This document shows, piece after piece, positions 1 through 7,658 of a DNA stretch of 64,000 nucleotides. The DNA is taken from the NCBI GenBank assembly GCA_963813355.1, contig CAWEYS010000012.1, forward strand, positions 1 to 64,000, written 5' to 3'. Origin of the DNA: DATAGF01 sp963813355 (GTDB lineage Bacteria; Actinomycetota; Thermoleophilia; Miltoncostaeales; Miltoncostaeaceae). The stretch's first letter is position 1. Each line of letters starts with the position of its first letter. The position numbers and the translations under genes are program-made. The notes beneath the pieces were generated by a model that did no database searches, was not told where the DNA came from, and worked only from the letters and a program-made list of their open reading frames with translations.

Positions 1-387
1 CAGGGCAACCTCAAGGAATTGCCCCGTCCGCGACCAGATCCGGGCGTTCGGCGACCAGGGCCGTCACGGCCGTCCGGCTGCTGCCGCTGAGATCGGAGAT
101 CGCCGCGGCCCGGTTCGTCGCTGAGCTGCCGAGGCAGTCCGTCGTCGCGCTGTCGCATCGAGGCAGCGGCAGCCGCAGCCGCGCCTCGCAACGGACGATG
201 AGCAGGAGCGCAGGTCGAGACTGGTCCTCCCCCACGAAGGGAGCAGTCTCGGCGCCTCGCACCGAGGGGCGCCGGCTGGCGCCCCACCAACGCGGCAGCG
301 GCCCGACGACTTCTGAAACCGCCACTAAGGGCGTTCTACCCCTCTCGGCCGGAGCCGCGCCGACGCATCGACCTGGCCCTGTGGGCC

Positions 388-423
388 GTGGTCGTGGAGG
401 TCAACATGTCACCCTCAGACGCC
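388..423 (+). repeat. dispersed repeat R1, copy 1
   Basis: The core GGTCAACATGTCACCCTCAG is shared with copies at 2578-2690 (same strand) and 11060-11171 (opposite strand). This copy keeps about 36 bp of clear similarity, followed by a GC-rich stretch that only loosely matches the others. Its nature is unknown; a mobile-element end or a decayed coding segment is possible. Confidence 0.6.
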
Positions 424-803
424 ATCGGCGCCCTGGCGGCGCTGCCCGACTTGCTGGGCATCGCCAGATCCTCGTTCCGGTGATCCGGCCGCGCGGGCCA
501 TGCTGGTGCAGGGTCCGAGCGCCACGGGACCATACGGTCCACGAGGCCCTCAACCCGGCAGGCCGTTTCCGGCCGATCGCGCTCGTGGTGCGGGATCCCG
601 CTGCTGGTGCGGGATTCCGGCCGACCGGCCGAAATGGCTGGGGAGGGCTGAAAGGGGCTCAGGTGGGAGTTGCCGGCCTTGCTCGCCTCCTGACCAACCC
701 CGATGATCTCCATCACGCGCTGAGGCTCACGCGCCCGGAACTACACCACTCCAGGGGCACGGCCTGCTCTGCCCGGGGAGCGTCGCGGCCCGGCGGGCCC
801 GAG

Positions 804-853
804 GGGGTCAGTTTTCGACCGACGAAGGGGGCTCAGTTTTCGACCGTCGTTGA
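804..853 (+). repeat. tandem IS21-type terminal repeats (remnant)
   Basis: Two direct copies of GTCAGTTTTCGACCG / CTCAGTTTTCGACCG lie about 24 bp apart, the second followed by TCGTTGAC. IS21-family elements carry several repeats of this kind (TCAGTTTTCGACC) just inside their ends, next to istB. No istA or istB frame is visible, so this is read as a leftover terminus. The family assignment rests on remembered end sequences. Confidence 0.55.
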
Positions 854-1027
854 CAACTCGTGGAAATGGCATGCGGTCGCCGGCGTCGAGCTGGCCGGGG
901 TCGGGGTCGAAGGGATCACCCAGCGGCCCGAGACGGTCTGCAGGTACGGGCCGGGCCCGGGCGGGGCGCGGTGGGGGCCGTCCATCCTTCGGCGACGATA
1001 CGCCCCTGGCGGGTGCGAGGATGGGGC

Positions 1028-1780
1028 ATGGCCTCCGCCCGCCGCGTCGCGCTCGTGACCGGCAGCTCCCGTGGCCTGGGCGCGGCGATCGCCCGCCGGC
1101 TCGGTGCCGACGGGATGGCCGTGGCGGTCAACGACGTCCACGGAGGTGAGCGGGCCGAGGCCGTGGCCGAGGCCATCCGCCGGGCGCGCGGCGTCGCCGG
1201 GGCCTTCGGCGCAGACGTGACCGACGAGGAGCAGGTGGCGCGGCTCGTGAGCGCCGTCGGCGCGACGCTCGGGCTGGTCAACGTGCTGGTGCTGAACGCC
1301 ACCGGCCCGCAGCCCGAGGCACCGGTCGCCGACGTGTCGTGGGAGAACCACCTCGACCAGTTGGCCTTCTTCGTGAAGAGCCCGGTGCTGCTGCTTCGCG
1401 CGGTGCTGCCGGGGATGCGCGAGCGCGGGTTCGGCCGCATCGTCCAGATCGACTCGGAGGTGGCCGACCTCCCGCCGCCCGGCCGCTCCGCGTACGCGGC
1501 GGCGAAGAGCGCGCAGGTCGGCCTCACGCGCGCCTGGGCGCGCGAGCTCGCCCCCTCGGGGATCACCGTGAACGCCGTGTCGCCCGGCTTCATCCCGGTG
1601 GAGCGCCACGCGGACGTCGACGCCGCCGTCCGCCGGGACTACGTCGCGAGCGTACCCGCCGGCCGGATGGGGACCCCCGAGGAGCTCGCCCACGCGGTGA
1701 GCTTCTTCGCCTCCGAGGACGCCGGCTTCGTCACGGGCCAGCACCTCGTGGTTGACGGCGGGCGGAGCCTCGGCCGCTGA
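1028..1780 (+). CDS. SDR family NAD(P)-dependent oxidoreductase
   Basis: A 250-residue classical short-chain dehydrogenase/reductase of the usual length. The dinucleotide-binding motif TGSSRGLG lies at residues 11-18, and the catalytic YAAAK is near residue 155 with a Ser upstream. The later NAVSPGFI and the C-terminal TGQHLVVDGG are typical of 3-ketoacyl-ACP reductase-like SDRs. The substrate cannot be read from sequence. The ATG at 1028 was chosen because the Rossmann strand begins six residues later and the upstream in-frame codons are low-complexity Arg/Gly. It stands alone between repeat debris upstream and a hydrolase remnant downstream. Confidence 0.9.
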   Translation: MASARRVALVTGSSRGLGAAIARRLGADGMAVAVNDVHGGERAEAVAEAIRRARGVAGAFGADVTDEEQVARLVSAVGATLGLVNVLVLNATGPQPEAPVADVSWENHLDQLAFFVKSPVLLLRAVLPGMRERGFGRIVQIDSEVADLPPPGRSAYAAAKSAQVGLTRAWARELAPSGITVNAVSPGFIPVERHADVDAAVRRDYVASVPAGRMGTPEELAHAVSFFASEDAGFVTGQHLVVDGGRSLGR

Positions 1781-1860
1781 GGCCGCCGATGCCGCAGAAT
1801 GGGGGACACCCGCGCACCGGCCGACGAGGAGAGGCGGATGCAGAAGCACGTGTTCGACAT

Positions 1861-2001
1861 GCCTCCTACAAGCAGTACAAGGACAACCCGGGCATCACCG
1901 AGTAGCTCGAGGTCCCCGGCCGCGGCCACTCCCTGACCATCGACAGCGGCTGGCGCGAGGTCTGCGACACCGCACTCGCGTTCGTGAGGCGCTTCGTTTA
2001 G
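1861..2001 (+). pseudogene. C-terminal remnant of an alpha/beta hydrolase
   Basis: This frame reads as the last 47 codons of an alpha/beta hydrolase. It ends with VPGRGHSLTIDSGW and a helix ALAFVRRFV, where the His of GHS would be the catalytic base. A TAG at 1903-1905 interrupts it directly before LEVPGRGHS, and nothing upstream encodes the nucleophile elbow or the core fold. A possible start (ATGCAGAAGCACG) lies near 1839 in another frame. It is therefore a truncated, stopped relic. Confidence 0.65.
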
Positions 2002-2078
2002 CCCGCCCGGCCCGTTCGACCACGTCCCGAACGAGCCGGCGGAGTCGCCTGACAACCGCCCCGGCAGGGAACCTCCAA

Positions 2079-2118
2079 GCACGCGCGGGAGGATTCGAAA
2101 CCTGCGACCTCTGGCTCC
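2079..2118 (-). repeat. tRNA 3'-end-like fragment (att-type remnant), copy 1
   Basis: The minus strand reads GGAGCCAGAGGTCGC, then a T-arm-like segment with a TTCGAAT loop, then CCGCGCGTGC. It closely matches 9515-9553 on the same strand. An extra base in the T arm (GGTTTCGAA) and the lack of any 5' half show that it is not a functional tRNA. Fragments of this kind are usually left by integrases that target tRNA 3' ends. Confidence 0.5.
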
Positions 2119-2577
2119 GGAGCGGCGCCGGGAGGGGTGATGAGCGCCTGAAGACCACCCGCATAGGGCCACTTTCCGCGCCGCGCCGGGCGATCCCGTT
2201 CACCCGCTATCTGCCAGATGCTCCCACGTGGTTCCCGCGGCCAGGGTCGCTTGCAGGTGCAGCGCCTCGGCAGCTTGCGGCCTCGCAATGCCCCCGGCCC
2301 GGTCGCCCTTAGACCAGCGATCGAGCAGCGTGTGCTCACGGCAGGTCCCGCCGGTTGCCGCGCCGCTCGGCCAGCCACTCCAAGGGGTGATCGACCTCGG
2401 GCATATGGTCAACGATCTCGACCGCGATGGAGGTCCCGAAGGGGCGTGTACCCGATGCTGAAAACCCCGCTCGACGCCGCTTCGGACCGCTCGGCCATTC
2501 GGGCTGAGATCGGCTGATCAGGGAATGCCGAACCACTCCGGTGACTCGAGAGGAAGGCTGGGCGCGTCCGCGTGGTC

Positions 2578-2690
2578 GGTCGTCGTGGCGGTCAACATGT
2601 CACCCTCAGACGCCACAGAGCCCCGGGCGGCGGGCAGCCTGGGCCGTCGCTCCTGCTTCTCGTCCGGAGCGAGCCTGAGCGGCGCTAGCG
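2578..2690 (+). repeat. dispersed repeat R1, copy 2
   Basis: Shares GTCAACATGTCACCCTCAGA with the copy at 388. It also has a longer match to the reverse complement of 11060-11171, including GGCGGGCAGCCTG and CGTCGCTCCTGCTTCTCGTC. The pair 2578/11060 is therefore an inverted repeat of about 110 bp enclosing 8.4 kb. Confidence 0.6.
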
Positions 2691-2749
2691 GCAACGCGCT
2701 CGCTCTGGCGCGGGAGCGGCGGAGAGCCGGGGCTCGAACCCAAAACCGC

Positions 2750-2812
2750 CCGGTCTCGAAAACCGTTCACCGGTTTATCATCGGTGCGAGGGTTCGAATC
2801 CCTCCCCCTCCG
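2750..2812 (+). tRNA. partial tRNA-Ser (anticodon CGA), 3' part only
   Basis: From 2750 the sequence has an anticodon arm with loop CTCGAAA (anticodon CGA), a class II variable arm with stem CACCG/CGGTG, and a T arm GAGGG-TTCGAAT-CCCTC. An acceptor strand CCCCTCC plus G closes it. Upstream there is no proper D arm or GGAGGGG acceptor partner: the sequence GGAGAGCCGGGGCTCGAACC looks like a foreign junction. I read it as the 3' part of a tRNA-Ser, probably an attachment-site end, not a working gene. Confidence 0.5.
2762..2812 (+). repeat. 51-bp direct repeat (left copy) of tRNA-Ser 3' part
   Basis: Matches 3889-3939 at 48 of 51 positions by hand count; the three differences fall in the variable-arm loop. 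Such duplication of a tRNA 3' end is the usual footprint of tyrosine-integrase insertion, and the 1.08 kb between the copies would be the inserted segment. Confidence 0.7.
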
Positions 2813-2848
2813 TTGGTCCTCTGATTCCGGCCTACGAGTCTCAGCGTT

Positions 2849-3028
2849 CTATGGCCGGCGCTGCGCCATCAGGGACCGCAGGGCGTCAGCGAGATCGTTC
2901 ACTCGGATAACTGCCACGCGTGGCGCCCCGACGGCGCCACCCCAGACGTTCGTGAGCAGCACGTCGCCTTGGAAGCCCAGATCGAGAGTGCGCCGTTGGC
3001 GTAACGGGTCCCGCGGATCGCCTGGCAC
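2849..3028 (-). CDS. small hypothetical protein in tRNA-Ser island
   Basis: A 59-residue frame with GTG start and TAG stop. The translation looks protein-like: a basic, Arg-rich N-terminus, then strands such as DLGFQGDVLLTNVWGG and PRVAVIRVNDLADALRSLMA. I do not recognise the family. It is divergent from the small gene at 3069 with only 40 bp between the starts and lies inside the segment bounded by the tRNA-Ser repeats. No strong ribosome-binding site is visible before the GTG. Real-gene status is inferred from amino-acid composition only. Confidence 0.4.
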   Translation of the reverse strand: MPGDPRDPLRQRRTLDLGFQGDVLLTNVWGGAVGAPRVAVIRVNDLADALRSLMAQRRP

Positions 3029-3068
3029 ATCGCTCGCTTCTCACTGAGGAGGAGTACGTTTCTGACGC

Positions 3069-3338
3069 ATGGACGACGACGAGATCCGCGCCGTGGTCAA
3101 GAGGCTGTCGCGGCCTCATCCCTCCGGTGGCGAGGTCATTGAGCGCGTCGCCATCGTCGCGGCGGGCGGTGACTTCCAGGCCATCATGGCGTGGATCATC
3201 GCCCACGACGGCCGGGCCGAGGCGGCGGTGCCCGCGGCTCCTAAGCGTGGCCTACATGGCTCGCGGCTCGGGTACAACATCGGTGCGGACGTCCCGACAC
3301 CGGTTCGCTTCGTGCTGCCGGCTGGCGCGCTCGCCTGA
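3069..3338 (+). CDS. small hypothetical protein in tRNA-Ser island
   Basis: An 89-residue frame from ATG; the N-terminal half MDDDEIRAVVKRLSRPHPSG is plausible coding sequence, followed by an Ala-rich amphipathic stretch. AGGAGGAG sits near 3047-3054, somewhat far from the ATG. The C-terminal third is less convincing and may be read-through after a frame error. I recognise no family. It shares a short divergent spacer with the gene at 2849-3028. Confidence 0.4.
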   Translation: MDDDEIRAVVKRLSRPHPSGGEVIERVAIVAAGGDFQAIMAWIIAHDGRAEAAVPAAPKRGLHGSRLGYNIGADVPTPVRFVLPAGALA

Positions 3339-3538
3339 GACTTCGCGGGGCCGGGCCGCCTTCGCTTCGGACGAACACCAGGGCCGCGTAGGGGGTTCTG
3401 AAACCGCCTCTAAGCGCGCCGTCGGGGGACTTTGCGCCGAACCACCCCATCCCTTGTCACAGGATGGCCCGTCTGAGTGCCGACAGTCTCCTAACCCCCC
3501 CTCTCGAGCGCTGGCGGGGGGTGGTCGACGAGGAGATT

Positions 3539-3859
3539 TCACCACATCATCGCCATCTCGGGGTCTGTGCCCCGTAGCCGCTCCACCTCGGCGATGAGGG
3601 CGGCGATGTCGCTGGGGGCGTGGGCGATGAGGTCCGCGTCGGCTGGGTTTTTCCACATTGAGGTCGCCGCGCCCGCGGTGCAGATGGCCTTCGTGAGGCC
3701 GGGGAGCAGATCGCTGCCGACAGGCTCATCCGATGCCAGCGTGTAGGCGCTGCGCTCATGGTCCACGGGTGGATCGCCCCAGTCCTCCCACCGCCACGGC
3801 CCGGGTGACGCCGCCTCCAGGCGCGTGCGGATCGGGTCGAGGTCGAGGGGCTCGGTCAT
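3539..3859 (-). CDS. phage-type small protein (Ead/Ea22-like)
   Basis: A 106-residue protein with the pattern typical of actinophage and prophage accessory proteins. It begins with RTRLEAASPGPW, has a variable middle, and ends with ADLIAHAPSDIAALIAEVER. That C-terminal NADLIAHAP..IAALLAEVERLR signature is widespread in phage cargo genes; the function is unknown. AGGAGG precedes the ATG by 8 nt. It sits 30 bp from the right 51-bp tRNA-Ser repeat, which supports the view that the 2.8-3.9 kb stretch is a mobile segment. Confidence 0.75.
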   Translation of the reverse strand: MTEPLDLDPIRTRLEAASPGPWRWEDWGDPPVDHERSAYTLASDEPVGSDLLPGLTKAICTAGAATSMWKNPADADLIAHAPSDIAALIAEVERLRGTDPEMAMMW

Positions 3860-3888
3860 CTGCGCACCCTCCTTCTACTGCGTGACCA

Positions 3889-3939
3889 ACCGTTCACCGG
3901 TCAACCATCGGTGCGAGGGTTCGAATCCCTCCCCCTCCG
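3889..3939 (+). repeat. 51-bp direct repeat (right copy) of tRNA-Ser 3' part
   Basis: Right-hand copy of the repeat at 2762-2812: variable arm CACCG/CGGTG, T arm GAGGG-TTCGAAT-CCCTC, acceptor CCCCTCC and G. The anticodon arm is not preserved upstream, so identity begins just 3' of the anticodon. Likely the second att end of the small island. Confidence 0.7.
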
Positions 3940-4096
3940 CTCGGCGTCTTCAGCGGCACACCCTCGCGTGCCATCTCCACGGCGTGGGCGTGGCGCGGTT
4001 GGCGGGTGCGAACCGGCGCCGCATGCCCGCTTCGCGAGCGTGCCGAGCTGGCAGCGGCCGGCGGGCTGAGGGTCTGCCGCGCGCCGAAGGGTAGCG

Positions 4097-4348
4097 TTGG
4101 GCTCAGTGACCCGCGAGGAGGCCCTCCGGACCCTCTCCACGCTGGCCGACCGGGCGAAGGCGGAGGGCTGGCACACGCCGCTGCCGCCACGGGAGCGTGC
4201 GCAGGCCCGCGAAGCGATCACGGCCCTCCAGGGCCTGCTTGCCGCGCCTGCCCGGGAGGCGCTGCTGGCCGAGGGGGAGCTGCGCTGGGCCCAGGTGGCA
4301 CTGGCGGCGGCCGCCGTCGAGGGCCGAGCGGATGGCCCCTCGCGCTGA
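4097..4348 (+). CDS. small hypothetical protein
   Basis: An 83-residue, Ala/Glu/Arg-rich, mostly helical protein (TREEALRTLSTLADRAKAEG near the N-terminus). The TTG at 4097 has GAAGGG a few bases upstream; a GTG at 4106 is the alternative. No family recognised. It faces away from the tRNA-Ser repeat and is convergent with the VOC gene, leaving a 65-bp gap. Its composition and the lack of low-complexity Arg/Pro runs suggest that it is real. Confidence 0.5.
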   Translation: MGSVTREEALRTLSTLADRAKAEGWHTPLPPRERAQAREAITALQGLLAAPAREALLAEGELRWAQVALAAAAVEGRADGPSR

Positions 4349-4413
4349 TCGGCGTCGCGGTCGATCCGGATGCCGAGGCTCCCTGGGAGGCACTGTCCTC
4401 CGCGCCGGGGCAG

Positions 4414-4797
4414 TCAGCCGCGACGCCGGAGCGGATGGTCGGGCGGCACCTCGACGAACACGAGCGCCAGGCCGTCGGGATCACGGGCGACCATCTCGAA
4501 CAGTCCCCAGGGCCGGACGGTCGGCTCCTCCTCGACTGGGACGCCCCGCGCCGCGAGGCGCTCGCGCACGGCGCGCAGGTCGCGCACTTGGAGGAACAGT
4601 CGGACGGCGCCCGAGGCCGGCCCGACCGATGTACCCGAGACCTCGAGGAGCCCGCCGCCGAGGAAGAAGACGACCCCGCGCTCGCGCCCCCGGCCCCACT
4701 CCCGGTAGACGGCCAAGCCGAGCGTCTCCTCGTAGAAACGCAGCGAGCGCTCGAGGTCGCGGGGAGACAGAAGGACACGGCTCGAGAGCACCTCCAT
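4414..4797 (-). CDS. VOC family protein (glyoxalase/bleomycin-resistance fold)
   Basis: A 127-residue single-domain VOC protein. It has the two betaalphabetabetabeta modules: the first begins SRVLLSPRDLERSLRFYEETLGL, the second holds VRLFLQVRDLRAVRERLAARG and ends DPDGLALVFVEVPP. The Glu of FVEVPP occupies the usual metal-ligand position. The enzymatic role is unknown; relatives include glyoxalases, dioxygenases and antibiotic-binding proteins. Two small genes (4902-5075 and 5103-5423) lie upstream on the same strand and could be co-transcribed. Confidence 0.85.
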   Translation of the reverse strand: MEVLSSRVLLSPRDLERSLRFYEETLGLAVYREWGRGRERGVVFFLGGGLLEVSGTSVGPASGAVRLFLQVRDLRAVRERLAARGVPVEEEPTVRPWGLFEMVARDPDGLALVFVEVPPDHPLRRRG

Positions 4798-4901
4798 CGA
4801 AGTTCGAGCTTAGAGGGCCGGCGCCGGCCGCTGATGACGCGGGCGTCCGCGAGGGTCCCCATAGAGGCCATCCGAAGTGAGGAGGTGCGAGTCGCCGGTC
4901 C

Positions 4902-5075
4902 TCATCGGGCGCCGTGCCGGACCCAGCGCATGCGCTCCAACGCCGCCTCGAGGTTGGCCGCCGCCTCGTCGAGCGCCCGTGCGAGCTCGGGCCCGCGCAG
5001 CTGGGCTCGCACGTCGCCCGGCGCCTCCAGGGCGCGTTCGATCGAGACGCGTGCCGACTCGGCGTGCTCGACCAC
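4902..5075 (-). CDS. small helical hypothetical protein
   Basis: A 57-residue frame with GTG start and TGA stop. It reads as an amphipathic helical protein: VEHAESARVSIERALEAPGD, then a pattern of Leu/Ala heptads (ELARALDEAAANLEAALERM). I do not recognise it. It lies 27 bp after the stop of the gene at 5103-5423 on the same strand, so the two may form an operon. No clear Shine-Dalgarno is seen. Confidence 0.5.
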   Translation of the reverse strand: MVEHAESARVSIERALEAPGDVRAQLRGPELARALDEAAANLEAALERMRWVRHGAR

Positions 5076-5102
5076 GCTACCGCCCAGGGGTAAAGGGCGG
5101 CT

Positions 5103-5423
5103 TCAGACATCGTCGGGCGGCGGCCGCGTCTCGTGGGGCCCAGCCAGCGTCGCCGGGGCCGGGATCATCACGCCCTGACGAACCATCCGCGCTTCCAGGC
5201 GCTTGCGCTCCCGCATTACCCGGCTCAGCTTGGCGGACGTGCGGAATGCCCTGAGGCTGCCTGTCACGTACTGACCCCCGAGCCGGTAGTGCGCGTGCCG
5301 GGCCCACGCCGCGAGCTCGTCACCGAGCGCCGCCTCACGCTTGAGCAACGCGTCGCGCTGCTGGACCAGTGGGTGCTCGCGCTGATCGGGGTCCATGACG
5401 TAGCGCTTGCGGCGGAGCTTCAC
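5103..5423 (-). CDS. hypothetical protein
   Basis: A 106-residue, strongly basic, helical protein. It starts MKLRRKRYVMDPDQREHP and continues with QQRDALLKREAALGDELAAW and a Lys/Arg-rich VMRERKRLEARM. The Pro-rich tail may be disordered. No family recognised. It is the first of a likely three-gene minus-strand set with the 57-aa gene and the VOC gene. Confidence 0.55.
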   Translation of the reverse strand: MKLRRKRYVMDPDQREHPLVQQRDALLKREAALGDELAAWARHAHYRLGGQYVTGSLRAFRTSAKLSRVMRERKRLEARMVRQGVMIPAPATLAGPHETRPPPDDV

Positions 5424-5833
5424 GAGCGCTCCTCCATCGCGCGGGTGCTCACCACGCCGTCGCCGCAGTCGCCTCGTCGTGGTCGCCCCCGCTCGCCCGG
5501 TCGGCCGCTTCTGCTCCGCACCTGAGAGCAGGCGAACGGGAGCGCTCGCTCTCCCCCTTGGTCGGGAGGGCCGTCGCCGGGGGACGCGGGCTGGCTGGGA
5601 GCCCGGGCGGAGTACCTCGGGTCACCCGTGGGTCCCAGCAGGTGATCAGGCGGACGACAGGAGATGCACATACTCGGCGACTATCCCATCGGTGTGATCT
5701 TGGAGGCCCCGATCTTGAAGCGTCCCGAGACCGGATGCCCCGCCGCCTGCGCTCTGCAACACTCGACCTCCACAGGGCGGGCGGGCGCCCGCCCCCGCGC
5801 GAGCTCGCTCGCGCTGACCAGCAGGAGGTTTCG
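5424..5833. other. intergenic, no gene seen
   Basis: About 410 bp between the divergent genes at 5423 (minus) and 5834 (plus). I see no credible frame. A GC-rich stem-like stretch lies near 5590-5640, but I could not match it to a known riboswitch. Promoters for both directions are presumably here. Confidence 0.5.
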
Positions 5834-6316
5834 ATGCCTGCCCTCGCGATGCTCATCGAGGCGCTCGAGGGCGCGGCCGCAGAGTACGAGGTGGTCGAGC
5901 ACCCGCGCACCGAGACGGCTCGTGCTGAGGCGCACGCCCTGGGGCTTCCGGCCGACGACGTCGCCAAGACCCTCGTGGTCAAGACACCGGAGGGCTATCT
6001 CCGCGTCGTCCTGCCCGCATCGAGGTCGCTCGATCTGCGACGGCTGCGGGGCGTGGTCGGCGGTGGCCACGACACCCGCCTTGCCACGGAGGAGGACCTG
6101 GCCCGCGAGTATCCGGAGTTCGAGCTCGGGGCGGTGCCGCCGTTCGGCGGTGCCCGCGACGATCGCGTGCTCGTGGACCGCCGGGTCGCCGAGCGGGATC
6201 GCGTGGTCTTCGAGGCCGGGGACCACGCGCACTCGATCCGGCTCCCCGCGGCCGACCTGCTGCGCGTGGCCGGCGATCCTGAGGTCGCCGACGTGTGCGT
6301 TCCGCCGGAGGACTGA
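5834..6316 (+). CDS. YbaK/EbsC-type aminoacyl-tRNA deacylase
   Basis: 160 residues, the normal length of the YbaK/ProX domain. These proteins hydrolyse mischarged tRNAs (for example Cys-tRNA-Pro) in trans in the cytosol. The family signatures are visible: YEVVEHPRTETA near the N-terminus, VAKTLVVKTPEGYLRVVLPA with the conserved Lys, and the later GAVPPFG followed by a D-rich strand. AGGAGGT lies 4-5 nt before the ATG and fixes the start. A PEBP-family gene follows after 11 bp and is likely co-transcribed. Confidence 0.85.
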   Translation: MPALAMLIEALEGAAAEYEVVEHPRTETARAEAHALGLPADDVAKTLVVKTPEGYLRVVLPASRSLDLRRLRGVVGGGHDTRLATEEDLAREYPEFELGAVPPFGGARDDRVLVDRRVAERDRVVFEAGDHAHSIRLPAADLLRVAGDPEVADVCVPPED

Positions 6317-6327
6317 GCGAGGCCGGG

Positions 6328-6769
6328 ATGCGGCTGAGGAGTCCCGCGTTCGCCGACGGCGAGGCGATACCCCCCGACCACGCCTGCACGGGCCGCGACC
6401 GCTCGCCGGCGCTCGCCTGGGTCGGGCTATCTGCGGACACCCGCTCGCTGGCCCTCATCCTCGACGATCCCGATGCCCCGGGCGGCACGTTCACGCACTG
6501 GCTCGCCTGGGGCATCGACCCCGGAGGTCGGCGGCCTCGCCGAGGGGGAGCGCCCGCCGCGGGAGGGCCGCAACGACTTCGGCACGGTCGGCTACCGGGG
6601 GCCCTGCCCGCCGCCGGGGCACGGACCCCACCGTTACCGCTTTCGGCTACACGCCCTCGATGCGGAGCTCGACGTCCCGGACGGCGGCGACCGGGACCGG
6701 CTCGAGGCTGCCCTCGCGCGCCACGTGCTCACGATCGCCGAGCTCGTGGGACGCTTCGAGCGGCGCTGA
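6328..6769 (+). CDS. YbhB/YbcL family Raf-kinase-inhibitor-like protein (frame break)
   Basis: A phosphatidylethanolamine-binding-protein family member of bacterial YbhB type. The first frame gives MRLRSPAFADGEAIPPDHAC, then LALILDDPDAPGGTFTHWLAWG. The reading then moves by one base at the C run 6519-6522, and the second frame continues EVGGLAEGERPPREGRND, FGTVGYRGPCPPPGHGPHRY and a normal C-terminus ending FERR. The joined product of about 147 residues has every family motif (DPDAP, GPCPP-GHG-HRY), so only one base is out of place: an extra C by sequencing error or a recent mutation. Confidence 0.75.
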
Positions 6770-6854
6770 GCCACCCCGGCGGGGCCGGTGGCGGATGCGC
6801 CCATGCCGGCGGGGGTGCACAATCGTGGAACCCGCTCGACCAGGAGGTGCAGCG

Positions 6855-7088
6855 ATGAAGGCTCGTGTCGGGGACCGCCTGCTTGTGCGCCGCCGCCGCC
6901 CGGGAGACGTCGAGCGCCACGCCGAGGTCCTGGAGGTGCGCGGGAAGGACGGCGCCCCGCCCTACCTCGTGCGCTGGTCGGACGGTCACGAGAGCATCCT
7001 CGTGCCCGGATCGGAGACGACCGTCGAGCCGCCCCCGGCCAGGGACGTCCAAAAGCCCAAGCGGTCCGGCGGCTCTCGCCGCGGCTGA
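6855..7088 (+). CDS. DUF1918 domain-containing protein
   Basis: 77 residues: MKARVGDRLLV at the start, then HAEVLEVRGKDGAPPYLVRW and DGHESILVPG. This is the small SH3-like barrel of DUF1918, common in actinobacteria. Its function is unknown. AGGAGGTGCAGCG precedes the ATG, giving a textbook start. The Lys/Arg-rich tail (KPKRSGGSRRG) could bind nucleic acid. It is a single gene between the PEBP gene and the convergent phosphatase. Confidence 0.85.
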   Translation: MKARVGDRLLVRRRRPGDVERHAEVLEVRGKDGAPPYLVRWSDGHESILVPGSETTVEPPPARDVQKPKRSGGSRRG

Positions 7089-7144
7089 CCGGGGTGGCGC
7101 ACCGCGCGCCACGACTCTCGGCCGCAGGTGGCGCCTGCGCGCCC

Positions 7145-7658
7145 TCAGCTCAACTCCCGCGGCACCACGAACGCCGCCAGCGCCGCTCCGCCTGGGCGTG
7201 AGGTCCCGCCAGCGCGTGACGGGCGCGCTGAGCGTCGCGAGGGCGGCGGTCGGCATCTTGGCCCGAAGGCGGGCGAGGGTCTCGGCGTCGCCGCCCCCGG
7301 CCAGCGCCAGGGCCAAATCCTGGAGGCCCGGGTTGTGGCCGATGAGAAGCACTGAGTCCGCCGGGCCGGGTAGCCGGTGCAGGCGCTCGAGGAGAGTCCC
7401 CTCGCCGGCGCCGTAGAGGTCGGCCTCCACCTGGGTCGGGACGTCCGGGAGGACCGCAGCGACCGGCTCGAGCGTCTCCCGCGTCCGCCGGGACGACGAG
7501 CAGAGGATGAGCGCAGGCCGGATACCCTGGCTACTAAGGTGCTCGGCGATCCTGGCGGCGGCGCGCCGCCCTCGGGGCGCGAGAGGCCGCTCGTGGTCGG
7601 CGAGGGCCGGATCGTCCCAGCTCGACTTGGCGTGGCGGAGGAGGTAGAGGAGCTTCAC
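7145..7658 (-). CDS. SixA-like histidine phosphatase (frame break near 3' end)
   Basis: A histidine-phosphatase-superfamily protein similar to SixA. It starts VKLLYLLRHAKSSWDD (RHA nucleophile motif), then has the SSRRTRETLEPVA segment and the second catalytic His in VLLIGHNPGLQDL. SixA removes phosphate from phosphohistidine on HPt/PTS-type proteins. After VTRWRDLTP the original frame runs on without sense, whereas the next frame ends GGAALAAFVVPRELS at TGA 7145-7147. An extra base at about 7193 explains this. The GTG start at 7658 overlaps a TGA of the preceding open frame (GTGA). Confidence 0.75.

Larger units (their letters stand above)
1..1027. other. no confident gene; decayed accessory DNA
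   Basis: I see no coding region here with a credible start, product and codon pattern. A minus-strand open frame ending near position 11 has a stretch that vaguely resembles a helix-turn-helix fragment, but nothing supports a gene. The stretch does hold one copy of a dispersed repeat (388-423) and IS21-like end repeats (804-853), annotated separately, so it looks like mobile-element debris in front of the SDR gene. Confidence 0.5.
2002..2749. other. no gene; repeat and tRNA-like debris
   Basis: No credible coding region. The stretch contains a fragment resembling a tRNA 3' end (2079-2118, minus), a copy of repeat R1 (2578-2690) and the anomalous sequence joined to the partial tRNA-Ser at 2750. 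Confidence 0.5.

Noticed and set aside
11..325. HTH-like gene at the left edge
   Set aside because: Only a short stretch resembles a helix-turn-helix; the remaining translation is not protein-like and the start is arbitrary.
5560..5700. Riboswitch in the leader before YbaK
   Set aside because: Stem-like GC-rich segments exist but none of the conserved cores I know (B12, glycine, SAM, TPP, c-di-GMP) could be matched.
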